Assembly: GCA_039090855.1 (NCBI GenBank)
Contig: CM076990.1
Coordinates: 198,901,232-198,965,231, forward strand
Direction: 5' to 3'
Source of the DNA: Macrothele yani
Taxonomy: Eukaryota; Arthropoda; Arachnida; Araneae; Macrothelidae
Length of the DNA: 64,000 bases
Shown: piece after piece, positions 11,196-22,579 of the stretch
Layout of the letters: every line of letters begins with the position of its first letter
Position numbering within the stretch: the first letter of the stretch is position 1
The notes under the pieces: generated by a model
Seen by the model: only the letters and a program-made list of their open reading frames with translations
Databases searched by the model: none
Told to the model about the DNA's origin: nothing
Program-made: the position numbers and the translations under genes

Positions 11196-11637
11196 ATTAA
11201 TATCAGTGACTTGGGAGAAGTTAAGAAAACATTTTACTATGAGAAATCGTAATGCTACCTTCCACGTTTGTTTTTTTAGTAAAAATAATTAGTTATATAA
11301 TTCAACACAAAACGTCTTGAAATCAGAGAATAAATTTTACTGTTTAACAGATACCGCAGGCAAAGGATTGAAAATTCTTTTTCTAAATTTTTTAAATCTT
11401 GAAGATTTCAGCATTTTTGATATGCGTGGCCAACGCTATGACAATGGGGCCAATCTAAAGGAAAGACAATGGATTTCAAAAAAACATAGTTTTTCGACTG
11501 AAAACTCTTATGCATTTTATGTACTTTGAGCGGCTCGTATTTTAATCTGGTCGTAAATAACGACGAAAATATTTCCTTTCAGATTGTAAACATTTTCAAC
11601 ATTTAATTCAAGACTACACGCTTGGGATATTGATTGA
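11196..11637. other. Unassigned DNA
   Basis: AT-rich, no recognised feature. The 70-codon open frame at 11317 has no domain I can name. Confidence 0.45.
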
Positions 11638-11783
11638 GAATAAATTATCAACGTTTATTCACAATTAAAAGCTTTATTAGCATCGACTATAGTTTCGCAG
11701 AGCTTCTGGCTCGGCTGCATCTGTGAAACTATAGTCGATGCTAATAAAGCTTTCAATTGTGAATAAACGTTGATAATTTATTC
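11638..11783. repeat. Hairpin: 59-bp inverted repeat, 28-nt loop
   Basis: The left arm 11638-11696 and right arm 11725-11783 are reverse complements with one mismatch (the A/C site beside AAAGCTTT). An imperfect direct repeat of about 20 bp, TTTTCAACATT...TTCAAG, flanks the hairpin on both sides (near 11594 and 11786), as a target duplication would. No coding capacity. Confidence 0.9.
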
Positions 11784-12042
11784 TTATTTTCAACATTGTT
11801 CAAGAAGCATATGCTTTCTCTTCCGAATTACCTTACCGTTGCCAAATTTTAAAGAAAGAGCTTCCAGTGTTGACCGCAAAACTGTGCTGTGAAACAAGGT
11901 GGGAAAATAGCATCGATTCAATAAGGGTAACGAGGACTGGGGTACAATTTCGATGAAATCTACGATATATTGTGTAAGATTTTTTTGGTTAGAATAGTTC
12001 CCGTCATTTCCAGTGTTATGTAACATCGTCATCGTCAACCAT

Positions 12043-12300
12043 TATAAATTCTCTGCTGGATGAAGGTCTCTGCATGCAAGTTTCTTCTACAAAGGTCTGT
12101 CAGTCTCCTCCATGTCACTCCCACATGATTTCGAATTTCATCCACCCATCTCCCACGTGGTCTTCTTTTGGGTATTTTCTTGTCCGTTGGAATCCAGTCT
12201 AAAGTTTCGGTTGCACATCTGTGGTCCTTTCTCCTGGCAATATGTCCAGCCTATTGCCATTTTAGGGATTTTACCACTCTTGTCATTTTCCTTATCACGA
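12043..12300 (-). pseudogene. LINE open reading frame C-terminal fragment
   Basis: The minus-strand translation contains GHIARRKDHRCATETLDW, then PKRRPRGRWVDEIRNHVG and TWRRLTDLCRRNLHAETF. This is the conserved extreme C-terminus of a widespread invertebrate non-LTR retrotransposon polyprotein (AGH.ARR...GRP..RW.DD style motif, from family knowledge). The endonuclease and reverse transcriptase domains are absent, so this is a 5'-truncated copy. A GT microsatellite lies just upstream near 12329-12347. The apparent plus-strand open frames at 12112-12414 are shadows of it. Confidence 0.65.
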
Positions 12301-12694
12301 GTTCCTCTTCTTATCTTACTTGGTTATGTGTGTGTGTGTGTGTGTGCTCCCTGCCTCCCTCCATCTGGAAGCTGTAATATATTTCTCACCGTACATGACG
12401 AAACTTCTGTTTAACGGTAAAGCGGACTTTTGTGTAAATTGACAGAGAGATGAAGCTGACTTCTTGGATTATTCGCAGCGTCATCTGAGCTAAGTTTTAT
12501 AGATTTTTTTCCCTTCAGTTTTACATTAGACAGTTGTATTTTTTTAAAAACCTTAATTTACCGGAAATAGAAAATAATGTTGCTAAAGATATTTACTTCA
12601 TGTGAAAATGAATAAAAATCGAAAAATATTCTCGCACAAGGGGGCGGCAAATTTATGCTTGCACCCAGGCGGCAAATGCCCTTGGCGCGCCCCT
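12301..12694. other. Unassigned DNA with GT microsatellite
   Basis: Includes the GT run near 12329-12347 and GC-richer sequence near 12640-12690 that precedes the mariner remnant. No gene seen. Confidence 0.45.
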
Positions 12695-13151
12695 GAGGGC
12701 ATGCCAGTTTTGTCGACAAACCTCGCAGTGGAAAACCAGTTTTGGTGACTGTCCCGAAAAGCAGCAGTTGATGAATTCATTAAAAATGACCGCCGTATAA
12801 CCCAAAAGCGGATCGCAGCTAGGCTCGGAATCTTAAAATATTTTGTTGCTGCATGACAACGCAAGATCGCACATTTCTCATGCAACACTTGATGCTCTCT
12901 AGAGGCTGAAATTTGAGGTTCTCTGCCATCCACCCTACAGCCCGGACTTGGCGCCGAGCGATTTTCATTTCTTTTCAAATCTGAAAAGGGATCTCAAGGG
13001 AATTCATTTCACCTCAGATGATGAAGTGAAACACAATGTCACACCATGGATCAGACAAAGATATCCTAAATTCTGCATTGACTGCATGTGTAAAGTTGTC
13101 CTACGTTGGAAAAAATATATTGAACGACAAGGAGACTACGTAGAAAAATAG
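12695..13151 (+). pseudogene. Mariner transposase remnant, internally deleted
   Basis: The first part reads FVDKPRSGKPVL and, after a frameshift, AVDEFIKNDRRITQKRIAA, the second helix-turn-helix region of a mariner transposase. It then jumps, through a deletion, to LLHDNARSHISHATLDAL, HPPYSPDLAPSDFHFF and a C-terminus ending at 13149-13151. HDNARSH carries the second catalytic Asp and APSD the third, as in DD34D mariners. The segment with the first Asp is deleted, so the protein could not work. Inverted ends not found. Confidence 0.85.
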
Positions 13152-13519
13152 GTGTGTCAATTTGTACTTACCATATTGTATTTTCATTTCGGTTTTTGTT
13201 TGTGCAATACATCATTTCTTTTTCTGGATATTTGACTGTGTGTATTACCTATTAGTGTACCATCGTATATGCATTAGGTCAAATAATATTTGATTTTTCT
13301 TTTAGGAAATCAAATTTGAGCTAGTAGTATGGAAAAGTAGTATTAAAGTACAACTGATTCTATCATAAGTCAGTTCCTATTTAGTAAGCCGTATATGAAT
13401 TTTTTCTAATCCAGGAATAAGTGATAAATATGCTAGCCCAGGTACCGCCTCGGTCAACGTGTCGGGTCGGGTCGGGATAGAATTTAACTGGCCGCGTCAG
13501 TCTCGTGCGGTTACATCCA
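13152..13519. other. Unassigned DNA
   Basis: AT-rich sequence followed by a short GC-rich stretch (GTCGGGTCGGGTCGGG near 13460). Nothing recognised. Confidence 0.4.
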
Positions 13520-14345
13520 CATCTGCCTATTTTTGTTTTGCCTATTGCTGCTACGTCGAAAGTTAATGGGTTCCGTCATTTTAGGCGAGGAAAGAATTCT
13601 GGATTCGCCTATTCCTGTCTTGCTTAAAACTTCAACCTGCTAGAGGGGAAGTTTTCCCTGGGAGAAAACTTCCTTTTTCACCTATTCTTGTTTTGCCTAT
13701 TCCTGCTACGTCGAAAGTTAATGGGTTCCGCCATTTTAGGCGAGGAAAGAATTCTGGAATTGCCTATTTCTGTCTTGCTTAAAACTTTCACCTGCTAGAG
13801 GGGAAGTGTTCACTGGAAGAAAACTTCCTTTTTCACCTATTCTTGTTTTGCCTATTCCTGCTACGCCGAAAGTTAATGGGTTCCGCCATTTTAGGCGAGG
13901 AAAGATTCGCCTATTCCTGTCTTGCTTAAAACTTTCACCTGCTAGAGGGGAAGTATTTACTGAGAGAAAACTTCCCTTTTCACCTATTTTTGTTTTGCCT
14001 ATTCCTGTCTCGCCTAAAACTTTCACCTGCAAGATAGGAAGTATTCACCTGGAGCAAACTTCCTTTTTCGCCTATTCTTGTTTTGCCTATTCCATTTTTT
14101 AAAAATCACTCCGTCAAAGATTAAGCGAAATAATGTAATAGCATTTTCTCGCCCCATTAACTTTCGAGGTAGCAGGAATAGGCAAAACAAGAATAGGCGA
14201 AAAAAGGAAGTTTCCAGGTGAATCCCTCCCCTCTAGCAGATGAAAGTTTTAGGCGAGACAGGAATAGGAGAATCAAGGATTCTTTGATCCTCTTAAATTT
14301 AACCCATTAATTTTCGTCGTAGAGGGAATAGGCGAATGTGGATGA
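13520..14345. repeat. 155-bp tandem array ending in an inverted copy
   Basis: About three and a half direct copies of a 155-bp unit; the GCTACGTCGAAAGTTAATGG landmark recurs at 13550, 13705 and 13860. They are followed at about 14150-14345 by the same sequence on the opposite strand. The short word GCCTATTCCTG or GCCTATTCTTG recurs many times inside each unit. The outer ends (CATCCACATCTGCCTA near 13515 and GGCGAATGTGGATG near 14329) are also complementary, so the whole block folds back on itself. Open frames on both strands are by-products of the repeat. Confidence 0.85.
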
Positions 14346-15536
14346 CATGGCCTCGTGCAGGCCTGTAACTAAAGTTAAAAATAAATTGCTCATTCTGATG
14401 AAAATAATTCCAAAACTAAATAAAAATGACAGTCGCTACTAACTGGTCTGTGCGTAAGATTATTAAAAAATTATATCACGGATGAGATAAATCACGTTTA
14501 GGATTTTCATAAATTTGAAGCTACTTCCAGGTGACCTGATGTCCCTCAGCTTAGGGAGCGCAAGTTCTGTTATAGTCAGACACCTCTAGAACGTTTTTAA
14601 TAGTATGCAATTATTTAGCGATAACGCTGATAAGCCTTCACCCTGGGATTTATCCTTTTCTGCTATATCTGTTAATAACTGCTGCTCGAGATAATACTGC
14701 GAATAACAGTAAAGGTTATTTTATTTATGAGAAAAAAATGAGTTTGGGGAGGGTTATGAGTCATGTATGTGTAACACTGTGATTACATACATGCGTTTGT
14801 GAAATTCCTTCATTATGGAGATATCTTTTTCACCTTTGCACTTAAGAGATCATTTCCAAAAATTTGGTCTGATAAGCGTACACTCTCTCTCAGACACATT
14901 TTTTTATTATTTGGAGATCTGTTTCAACAGAATGGAATCAAAGGCAAGGCTCTTGATTCTTGTGTTTACTTTGTGTCGTTTGTTGTGTGTACAGCTAAAA
15001 AAACGCAACCAGGGATATTTCTTATCAGAAATCTAGTTCACTTTCCTTAGTGAGATAAGTCCCCTTCCTCCCTAATTCCGTTAAAATAGCAAGCACGTGT
15101 CAACGATATTTCGGAGTTTGGGGGAAAGGGAAGGGTCATATACTGTTCTGATTCCACCATTTATCAACCTTCTCTGACAGCCAAGCAAAGCTAAATTTAC
15201 CCTTTCCCAGAGATGGCACAAATACCTTCGCAGTCTTTGCCAGCTATGTTTGTAAATATTAAACATGCAAAAATCTCTTGAAATAAATAAACGCAGATAG
15301 AAGTTGAGAGGAGACTTTCTCCATGAGAAGGAAAATCGGGCGCTTCGTATCGTAAAACTGTGAAACGTTAGAACCTAAGAATTTGTCATACGAGATTCTA
15401 ATGACTTCTTTGGGGTTATCGTTTCGTATTTTTTTTATCATCTCTCTTTGCAGCCAAAAAACGGAGAAGTAATATCTTAAATATAGATGTACACCAGACA
15501 AATTTCAGAAAGAAATACTGAGGAAACTACAGTGAC
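14346..15536. other. Unassigned DNA
   Basis: No repeat family or gene recognised. Open frames at 14799-15050 and 15259-15501 lack domains and are not supported. Confidence 0.45.
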
Positions 15537-15905
15537 ATTGGTCCATTGTTAACCATAATTATCACTGACGTCCATTAATTTTCATTTGGTCCATTGTTTG
15601 CGTTGATTATCACTTAGGTCCATTAAATATCATTTGGTCCATTGTTTACATTAATTATCACTTAGGTCCATTAAATATCATTTGGTCCATTGTTTACGTT
15701 AATATCACTGAGGTACATTAATTATCATTTGGTACATTGTTTACGTTAATTATCACTGGGGTTCATTAATTATCATCTGGTTCATTGTTTACGTGAATTA
15801 TCACTCAAGTCCATTAGTAATCATTTGGTCCATTATTGACGTTAATAATCACTGAAGTCCATTAATTATCATTTGGTCCATTTTCTACCTTAATTATTAC
15901 TCTTG
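15537..15905. repeat. 48-bp minisatellite (GGTCCATT array)
   Basis: About seven to eight diverged copies of a 48-bp unit built from two related halves, each containing GGTCCATT and TTATCA. AT-rich, non-coding. Confidence 0.88.
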
Positions 15906-17753
15906 CCAAAAGCTCACTTTCATGATTTGCCAAAATTCTGTATTCGGCATTTTCTTCTTTTAAGTTTAGGTAACAGCAAACCATGCTTCTGAAATCCTTC
16001 AAAAACGTTTGTCTAATTTTTTTTTCCCTTTTGGACTACCTTTCGAAACTTAAATTGTTCTGAGCCTACTTAAAATGTTCAACTGATCCCCTCATTTTTT
16101 TTCATGGTTTCTAGAAATCTGTAACTATTCTTTAGCCTTTTTCTATTCTTACTTCGTAATTCGTATTTGTGCGTTTTATTTTCATTATTCTTCTGGGACA
16201 TCGAACTTTAGAAAGATTAATGCATTTATGATATCATCCGTAAAGGCAGACCGGGACCACACACAGCATTTCAGTATCTTTACTTTAAGGACTTTGGTGC
16301 ATCTCATAAAATTCATCTATTTTCTCAGAATGTTGAATTTCTATTGGCGCTCTTACCCCGGCGGATAAAATCTCTCTTTTACTTTTCCTGTTCTCTGATG
16401 TTAGCCGAAAAAAAATTAATAACTTATTTCACATCAGCTGTTATTCTATTTGTTTTAATATTGTACTCAACCAATTATTCAGTCTCAGATACCCAAAAGT
16501 TCTGCGACATACACTGTGTATTTTCGGTTGTTTTTTTCTGCTGTTTGATTTTTTCCGTTACATGGTGTTGTAAATAGTTGTTTACGTTTGCCACGTTATT
16601 TTTTATGCTAAATTCAGAGTAGAAATTTTTTTTTCTGTAAAATAGAAATAAACCTGACAGATTTTTTTATATAATTTTCCTGTTTCTTGGACCCACAATT
16701 TTCTCACTAAGTGGCGTAAATAACTGTCTGAATTTGTCAAGACACTTGTCTTTTCGGAGGACATATTTCAAAAAAACTTCTTTCTCTACACTTGCGCGCT
16801 CGCGCGTGTGTTTGTGTGTGATGATCATAGACTGGCGAAATCGTTTCTGCGGGTATCGAGGTAAAAAATGTGTCCAGGATTTTTCATACATTTTTTCGCT
16901 TTTACTGGAGGTAAGTGCGCATTTGTAATTTCGCGACATGACTGCTTCAAGATGACGAATTTAGAAAAGTAATTCTTGAACCGTATTAAGAAAATGTATT
17001 TCAGATGTCAGGCACATGTTCCATTTGTTCCTCCGAATGTCTCTTTTTATGTAAGTTAGCTTAAATGTGTACGTCTTTTTACCATGAAATCTCTGTCTTT
17101 TGGATAAGGAAAGAAAAATTTGTTTTAGTATTATGTAGAAGTGTTCATGCTTAAGGTCTGCCCTTATTTCGCAGAAGAATATATTTTGCAGTTTTTCTCA
17201 GAATGGAATGGAATATCTTCCAGTTTTTCTCGAAGCAGGATATTTTCTCTCCGTTGTATTAGGTACGATATAGCACAGTTTCATAAAGCGCTAGGAACAC
17301 GGCGTCGCCTGATTTTAACACACACACACACACACACACACCAATTAGCTTCTGGGCACGCGTTTTCCGAATTTTCCTGAAATTATGAGTAGGATGTATT
17401 ACACAGAAGCATTTAATTAAAATATGCTCTAATAATCAATGGAAGGAAGGAATTTTTTTCAAAAAAGAAAAAAAGAAAAAAATCTATTCTTTTGCCGGCA
17501 CAATTGGCTGAAATTGGCAGTTTTTATTGACTGGGAATTTTGGAAATTTGAAATATTTGAAGTATCTACATTTTGTAAGTGTAATGCACAATTCTTCTAA
17601 AACCCAAGTAATTTTATCCTTGAAGAACCTCTCGGTCAACGACTTTGCATTTTCTTCTGTTTGGAGCCAAAATGAAAAGATTTTTATTTTTACCAACTCG
17701 GGATCAAGCAACATAGAAGATGGCCATGAGAAAAGCATGAGCCAACATAGAAG
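15906..17753. other. Unassigned DNA with CA microsatellite
   Basis: AT-rich. A CA microsatellite lies at 17320-17341. Short open frames (for example 16344-16577, hydrophobic by T-richness) show no domain or credible start context. Confidence 0.45.
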
Positions 17754-17807
17754 TGTCGGACTCAATGTGCAAATGGCCATGGGAAAATTAGCACATTGAG
17801 TCCGACA
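17754..17807. repeat. Perfect 17-bp inverted repeat, 20-nt loop
   Basis: TGTCGGACTCAATGTGC at 17754-17770 is perfectly complementary to 17791-17807. A nearby short near-duplication (ATGGCCATG at 17720 and 17774) suggests the hairpin arose by a local copying event. Confidence 0.85.
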
Positions 17808-18158
17808 ACTTTTAACGATAGACCCTGTGCTTTTTCGTACTTACGGCGAAACTGAGATGAACCGGAAACTGTAATTTTTTAAAATGAAATGGAAGGACCG
17901 ATTGGGAAGGATGGAATAAAAATATTTTTTCCTGCAGCATGGCCAGTCTTGATGGTAACTTCGATAACATTTAATATTAGATTTTGGATAGTCTATCATG
18001 TTCTGTTGTAGAGTGTTGGTGGATTCAGGTTCCGTCTAGATGAAATAAACAAATAGTCAAGATGAGGTGGAAGAATGCGTGAATGGAGGAACAAGAGAGA
18101 TCTTTGAAGAATTGAAATGAGAGAAAATTCAATTTTTTCTAATTTAAAATGTATTTAT
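17808..18158. other. Unassigned DNA
   Basis: Nothing recognised. Confidence 0.4.
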
Positions 18159-18425
18159 CTAAAACAATATAATTTTCTTTATTTGAACGTTTGCCCCACT
18201 TTGGTGACGCAGTGGAAAGAGCGCTTGCTTGTTTGATTGTTACCATGGTTACAGAGCTTCCGGTTGCAAGGAACGCTGCGACGATACCAGGATGTCTGAC
18301 GTCATCAGATATCTAATCTAAAACATCTAAAACAATATAATTTCCTTTGTCTGAACGTTTGTCCAAATTTGGTAGCGCAGTGGGAAGAGCGCTTGCCTAT
18401 TTCAATTGTCGAATCCCTGTCTTAA
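18159..18425 (+). repeat. tRNA-like repeat family F, tandem pair
   Basis: Two copies, 168 bp apart, of CTAAAACAATATAATTT followed by a tRNA-like head (GGTAGCGCAGTGGGAAGAGC in the second). Only the second keeps a B-box-like TCGAATCCC at about 18410. Looks like a degenerate tRNA-derived SINE duplicated in tandem. Confidence 0.55.
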
Positions 18426-18829
18426 TCAATACACTTTTTTTATTGTTGTAATGTTCATTGTTGAAATATTCATGCAACATACTTTTGCATTTGTAACACA
18501 TTTCCTTTCATTTTGACGAAACATTGTTTCGTGTGTATTTTTGTGACACTCCGTTTCAAGGTAAGATTCTGGATGATGAACGAACGTGCACAGAAAATGT
18601 TGTGATCAAAGAAATACTCCAAAAATAAATAAATGATTTAAAAAATTTCTCTACATATCTTATTTCCCACCGTCATTACTGACGGGCTTTCACCTGGTCG
18701 TAGTACACTATCTACCAACAAGTAATTGGACACCCCTGCAATCGACGATATCTGCGGTCCTGATACACGTCACGGCCGCCGCCGTTAAATATCGTGTGGG
18801 AAACAACAACGCAACCAGTCGCATACAAG

Positions 18830-20108
18830 ATGCTACGCAGTTCGGAGCTCTCTGATTTCAAGAAAGGTGTAATCGTCGGGTATCACAGAAATAGCCGATC
18901 CATACGTGACGTATCCAGCGAATTGAAGTACCCAAAATCGACAGTGGCCTACGTGATTGGCAAGTGGAAGACTTTTTTTTTTTTTTTTTTTTTTTTTTGA
19001 TTGGAGGTTTAACGACCACCGTGAGCAACTCAATGGGCTATAAGCAGTCGCCCGTCCCTAATTTAGGGTCACTGGTTCCAGGGAAGGGAGAGAGCCAGTG
19101 CCGTAAGACAAACACAACATCCATGCCTCACCGGGATTCGAACCCGGACCCCTTTCGGACGAATGATCAGAGGCCAACGCCTTACACCACTGCGCCACCG
19201 GGGCGGCCAAGTGGAAGATGAGAGGTGACTGTCGGAATGTGCCCCGACCCGACAGACCCACAAAACTGGGAGTTAGAGACCGACGGGTGCTGGCCAGATA
19301 AATTCGGAAGAACCGCACCAAATCGATGGGCCACATCCGCGAGGAGTTTCAACAGGCATCCGGGAGTGTTCTTTCGATGAATACCATCCGTAAGGAAGCC
19401 CATCTGCTCGGTTATCATGGACGTGCTGCTGCCCACAATCCTTTGATCACCAAGTCCAATAGCGCTGCTCGGATAACGTGGTGCAAAGAACGTCGACAGT
19501 GGACCGTTGAACAGTGGAAACAGGTTCTCTGGAGCGACGAATCAAGGTTCACCCTCTACCGTTCGGATGGCAGGGTCTGGGTTTGGCGTCTTCCTGGAGA
19601 ACGCCTCCTGCCGGAATGTATTGTGCCAACTGTGAAGTTCGGCGGCGGTGGAATTATGCTATGGGGTTGTTTCTCCTGGTATGGCATGGAACCCTTGGTC
19701 ACAATTCCTGGTAAACTGAACGCCAAGACCTGCTGCACGATTTTGGATGACCATGCGCTTCCTACGTTGTGGCAGTTTTACGGGGTGGACCCATGTTACT
19801 TTCAGGATGACACTGCCATCTGTCATGTTGCGAGGTCCACCATGGCTTGGCATGGTGACAATGGGGTTAATCGAATGGACTGGCCTGCGCAGAGCCCGGA
19901 CCTTAACCCTATCGATCACCTCTGAGACGAGTTGGAGCGTCGACTTAAGGGGTGTCCCCACCGTCTGAAATCGGTGAAGGAACTGACCTGTCTTCTCCAA
20001 GCCGAGTGGAAGAAAATACCGCTAGCCGTCGTACAACGCCTGGATGAGAGTATGCCCCGGAGGGTCGCAGCTGTAATCGCCGCTCGTGGAGGCTCCACCA
20101 ACTATTGA
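18830..20108 (+). pseudogene. Tc1-type transposase pseudogene (Tc1-B)
   Basis: The start at 18830 gives MLRSSELSDFKKGVIVGYH with the first helix-turn-helix, interrupted after VIGKWK by a SINE (18972-19207) and resuming in the same frame (247 bp of insert plus duplication accounts exactly for the frame change). It continues with [32 protein letters not shown] (first Asp intact), WGCFSW and [11 protein letters not shown] (second Asp intact), and ends ESMPRRVAAVIAARGGSTNY at 20108. Lesions: TAA at 19299-19301, TGA at 19923-19925 replacing a Trp, and [10 protein letters not shown] where the catalytic Glu of PIEHL is Asp. No frameshifts apart from the SINE, so decay looks fairly recent. Confidence 0.93.
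18972..19207 (-). mobile_element. SINE family A, full-length, inserted in Tc1-B
   Basis: tRNA-derived SINE on the minus strand: head GCCGCCCCGGTGGCGCAG with a perfect B box (GGGTTCGAATCCCGG), body, and a 27-nt A tail (T-run from 18973 on the plus strand). The 11-bp target duplication CAAGTGGAAGA lies at 18961-18971 and 19208-19218. RNA polymerase III promoter boxes lie inside the head. Mobilised by a LINE's machinery by analogy with other SINEs (inference). Confidence 0.95.
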
Positions 20109-20441
20109 AGGTGAATAAACTCGTTTTCCTTTTCTATCACAGGTGTCCAATAATTTGTTGGTAGATAGTGTATAATAAGAGAACGGTAACTATACAAAAA
20201 TTAATACTTATGCTAAGAATATAATCGCGGTTTTCTCTTACAAACAATATAGGTAAAGTTTTTGGTAAATGGAAATGTATTATAACCATTTTCGGTGTTC
20301 GTTACAAAAAAAAATAAAAAATAAAAACTATCTATAAATTAAATTAACTTGAATTTTCGTGCCTTCAATTTCATAGTTTCATCAGTAACACCGTTAAAAA
20401 ACTGCTTCTATACACCGATTGCTTCAGGTACAATCCAAATA

Positions 20442-21794
20442 CATTGACGGAAAAAAATCCCAACACCACGAAAAAATAGTTGTAGAGGAATGAAATGGCG
20501 GCAATACATTTGTATAGGTAACATATTTAATCGATTAAGGTTTCAAGATCACAGCTTATTGTATGCGCGAGAAGAGCCATTTTAAATGTGAAATGCTGGT
20601 ACATTAATTACCGGTGTAACCGCCAGAATGTTGAATGCAAGCACGCAAACGTTCATGCATTGTGTCGTACAGGTGCTGGATGTCAGTTTGTGGGATGGAG
20701 TTCCATGCCTTTTGCACTTGGTCGGTCAATACAGGGACGGTTAATGCTGGTTGGGGGTGACGCTGGAGTTGTCGTCCAATGATGTTCCATACGTGCTCGA
20801 TTGGTGAAAGATCTGGGGATCTAACAGGCCACGGCAACATGTCGACACTCTGTAGAGCATGTTGGGTTACAACAGCGGTATGCGGGCGAACGTTATCCTG
20901 TTGGAACCCCCCTCTGGAATGCTGTTCATGAATGGCAGCACAACAGGTTGAATCACCCGACCGACGTGCAACTGTGCCGTCAGCGTGCGTAGGATAACCA
21001 CGAGAGTGCTCTTGCTGTCATAGGAAATTGCTCCCCAGACCATAACTCCAGGTGTAGGTCCAGTGTGTCTCGGCCGCAGACAGGTTGGTTGCAGGCGCTC
21101 ACCTGTCCTCCTGCTAACCAACACACGGTCATCACTGGCACCCAGGCAGAACCGGCTTTCATCAGAAAACACAACAGATCTCCACTCCGTCCTCCAATGA
21201 GCTCTAGCTTGACACCACTGACGTCGCAAACGGCAGTGGTTTCGTTGTGTCACTGTGGTGGCAACTGCAGCTCGAATTGCTGCCGCAGACGCGGTACGAT
21301 GCGCCACGGCCATACGCCGTACACGGCGGTCTTCCCTCTCAGTAGTGCCACGTGGCCGGCCGGAACCCGGTCTTCTTGAGGCAGTACCTTCCCTTGACCA
21401 CCGCTGCCAACAATCATGCACGGTGGCTACGTTCCTGCCAAGTCGTTCTGCAATATTGCGGAAAGAAAATCCACCTTCTCGTAGCCCTATTACACGACCT
21501 CGTTCAAACTCTTTGAGCTGTTGATAATGGCTTCTTCGTCTTCTTAAAGACATTCTTGACTAACATCAACATACTACGTCGAATCTCAACGATAACTAAC
21601 GCTCACGAACGTTACAGCGCGTATTTACAGCAAACCTGCTTTGCATGTTCCGAGGGGCGCTACTAGCGCCACTCGTATGCGCCGAGCGCGAAATTTGCAT
21701 AGACGTCATCTTACAGATGTACTCTCACCGCCAACCAACTGTCGTTTATCTAACACAACCCCTTCTTGGAGTTGGGATTTTTTTTCCGTCAGTG
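20442..21794 (-). mobile_element. Tc1-C: Tc1 transposon, near-complete
   Basis: 1353 bp flanked by TA (20440-20441 and 21795-21796). The ends CATTGACGGAAAAAAATCCC and CACTGACGGAAAAAAAATCC are inverted repeats of about 25 bp. Transposase on the minus strand. Confidence 0.95.
20604..21553 (-). pseudogene. Tc1-type transposase pseudogene (Tc1-C), triad intact
   Basis: The start at 21553 gives MSLRRRRSHYQQLKEFERG, followed by the first helix-turn-helix (SFRNIAERLGRNVATV), an arginine-rich hook (GSGRPRGTT) and RTASAAAIRAAVATT. About 20 residues of the next segment are missing, then QWCQARAHWRTEWRSVVFSDE carries the first Asp. VMVWGAISYDSKS follows. A one-base loss in a six-G run (about 20906-20911) shifts the frame at PEGG; past it QQDNVRPH (second Asp), SPDLSPIEHVWN (Glu) and the C-terminus to 20604 are open. 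All three catalytic residues survive, so this is one of the least damaged copies, broken by the deletion and the frameshift. Confidence 0.92.
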
Positions 21795-21796
21795 TA

Positions 21797-22579
21797 TTTT
21801 GCTTCTATCCCTGTCACATGCATAACTCGCGCTCCGTCCAACAATCGTTTAGGTTAACCTCCCATTCAAACTTGAAAATACCGTTCTACTTATTAAAATA
21901 GGTACGCGTATTCCACAAAAGAATCCTCCGATGTCGAAGAATACAAAATGCATGCTTCCTTCGTGGTTATAACTCAGGACTACATCACACATCAGCTTGG
22001 TTCGGCAGTCAAGAAAATAATTAATACTTTTATTTTTCTTTGGCCCTGTAACGAAAGACATGATATCAACTTCTAAAGAAATAAAAGGTCATGATGTAGC
22101 TAAAGTGCAAAATTCAAATATCCGTAAAAATAATGAAAATATTCAAATACGTAGCAAGTTCGTGATGCCGCTGCTTTTTAAAACGTTATATATAGTTACT
22201 ACTTATTTAACTATCAGAAACCTCTTACGGCGCCTTCGTTTAATTGGCACCTATAGCAAAGGCCATCCTGGCCATAAATTACCCTAGTAACGGCACTGCT
22301 GACGCATTATAAAGTTCTTCCGATTTCAATTTTTTTTTTTTTTTTTTTTTTGATTACTAGGGGCTGCGCTTCTAGCTCGCTACGCTCGTTTCCAGAGTAG
22401 CACTCGGCACCTGCAGCCCGATCTTCACGTACATCACATGAAATAAAAACTAAAAAATTCATATAAATTTCAGTTTTTATTGCATGTCTAAGCAAATAAG
22501 TATGGAAAAACTGATAGAAACATGAACACTTAATTTAAACATGTACATGAAATTAAAGTATTATAATAACAACATTTTA
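21797..22579. other. Unassigned DNA with 22-T run
   Basis: Contains a 22-T run at 22330-22351 followed by GCTCGCTACGCTCG. No TSD or head to call a SINE. No gene supported. Confidence 0.45.

Larger units (their letters stand above)
18706..20170 (+). mobile_element. Tc1-B: Tc1 transposon carrying a nested SINE
   Basis: Flanked by TA (18704-18705 and 20171-20172). Inverted ends of about 30 bp begin CACTATCTACCAACAA, with one or two mismatches. Length is 1465 bp, or 1218 bp once the SINE and one copy of its target duplication are discounted, the normal Tc1 size. Transposase on the plus strand. Confidence 0.95.

Noticed and set aside
12112..12414. Plus-strand open frames as genes
   Set aside because: They are antisense shadows of the LINE C-terminal fragment read on the minus strand.
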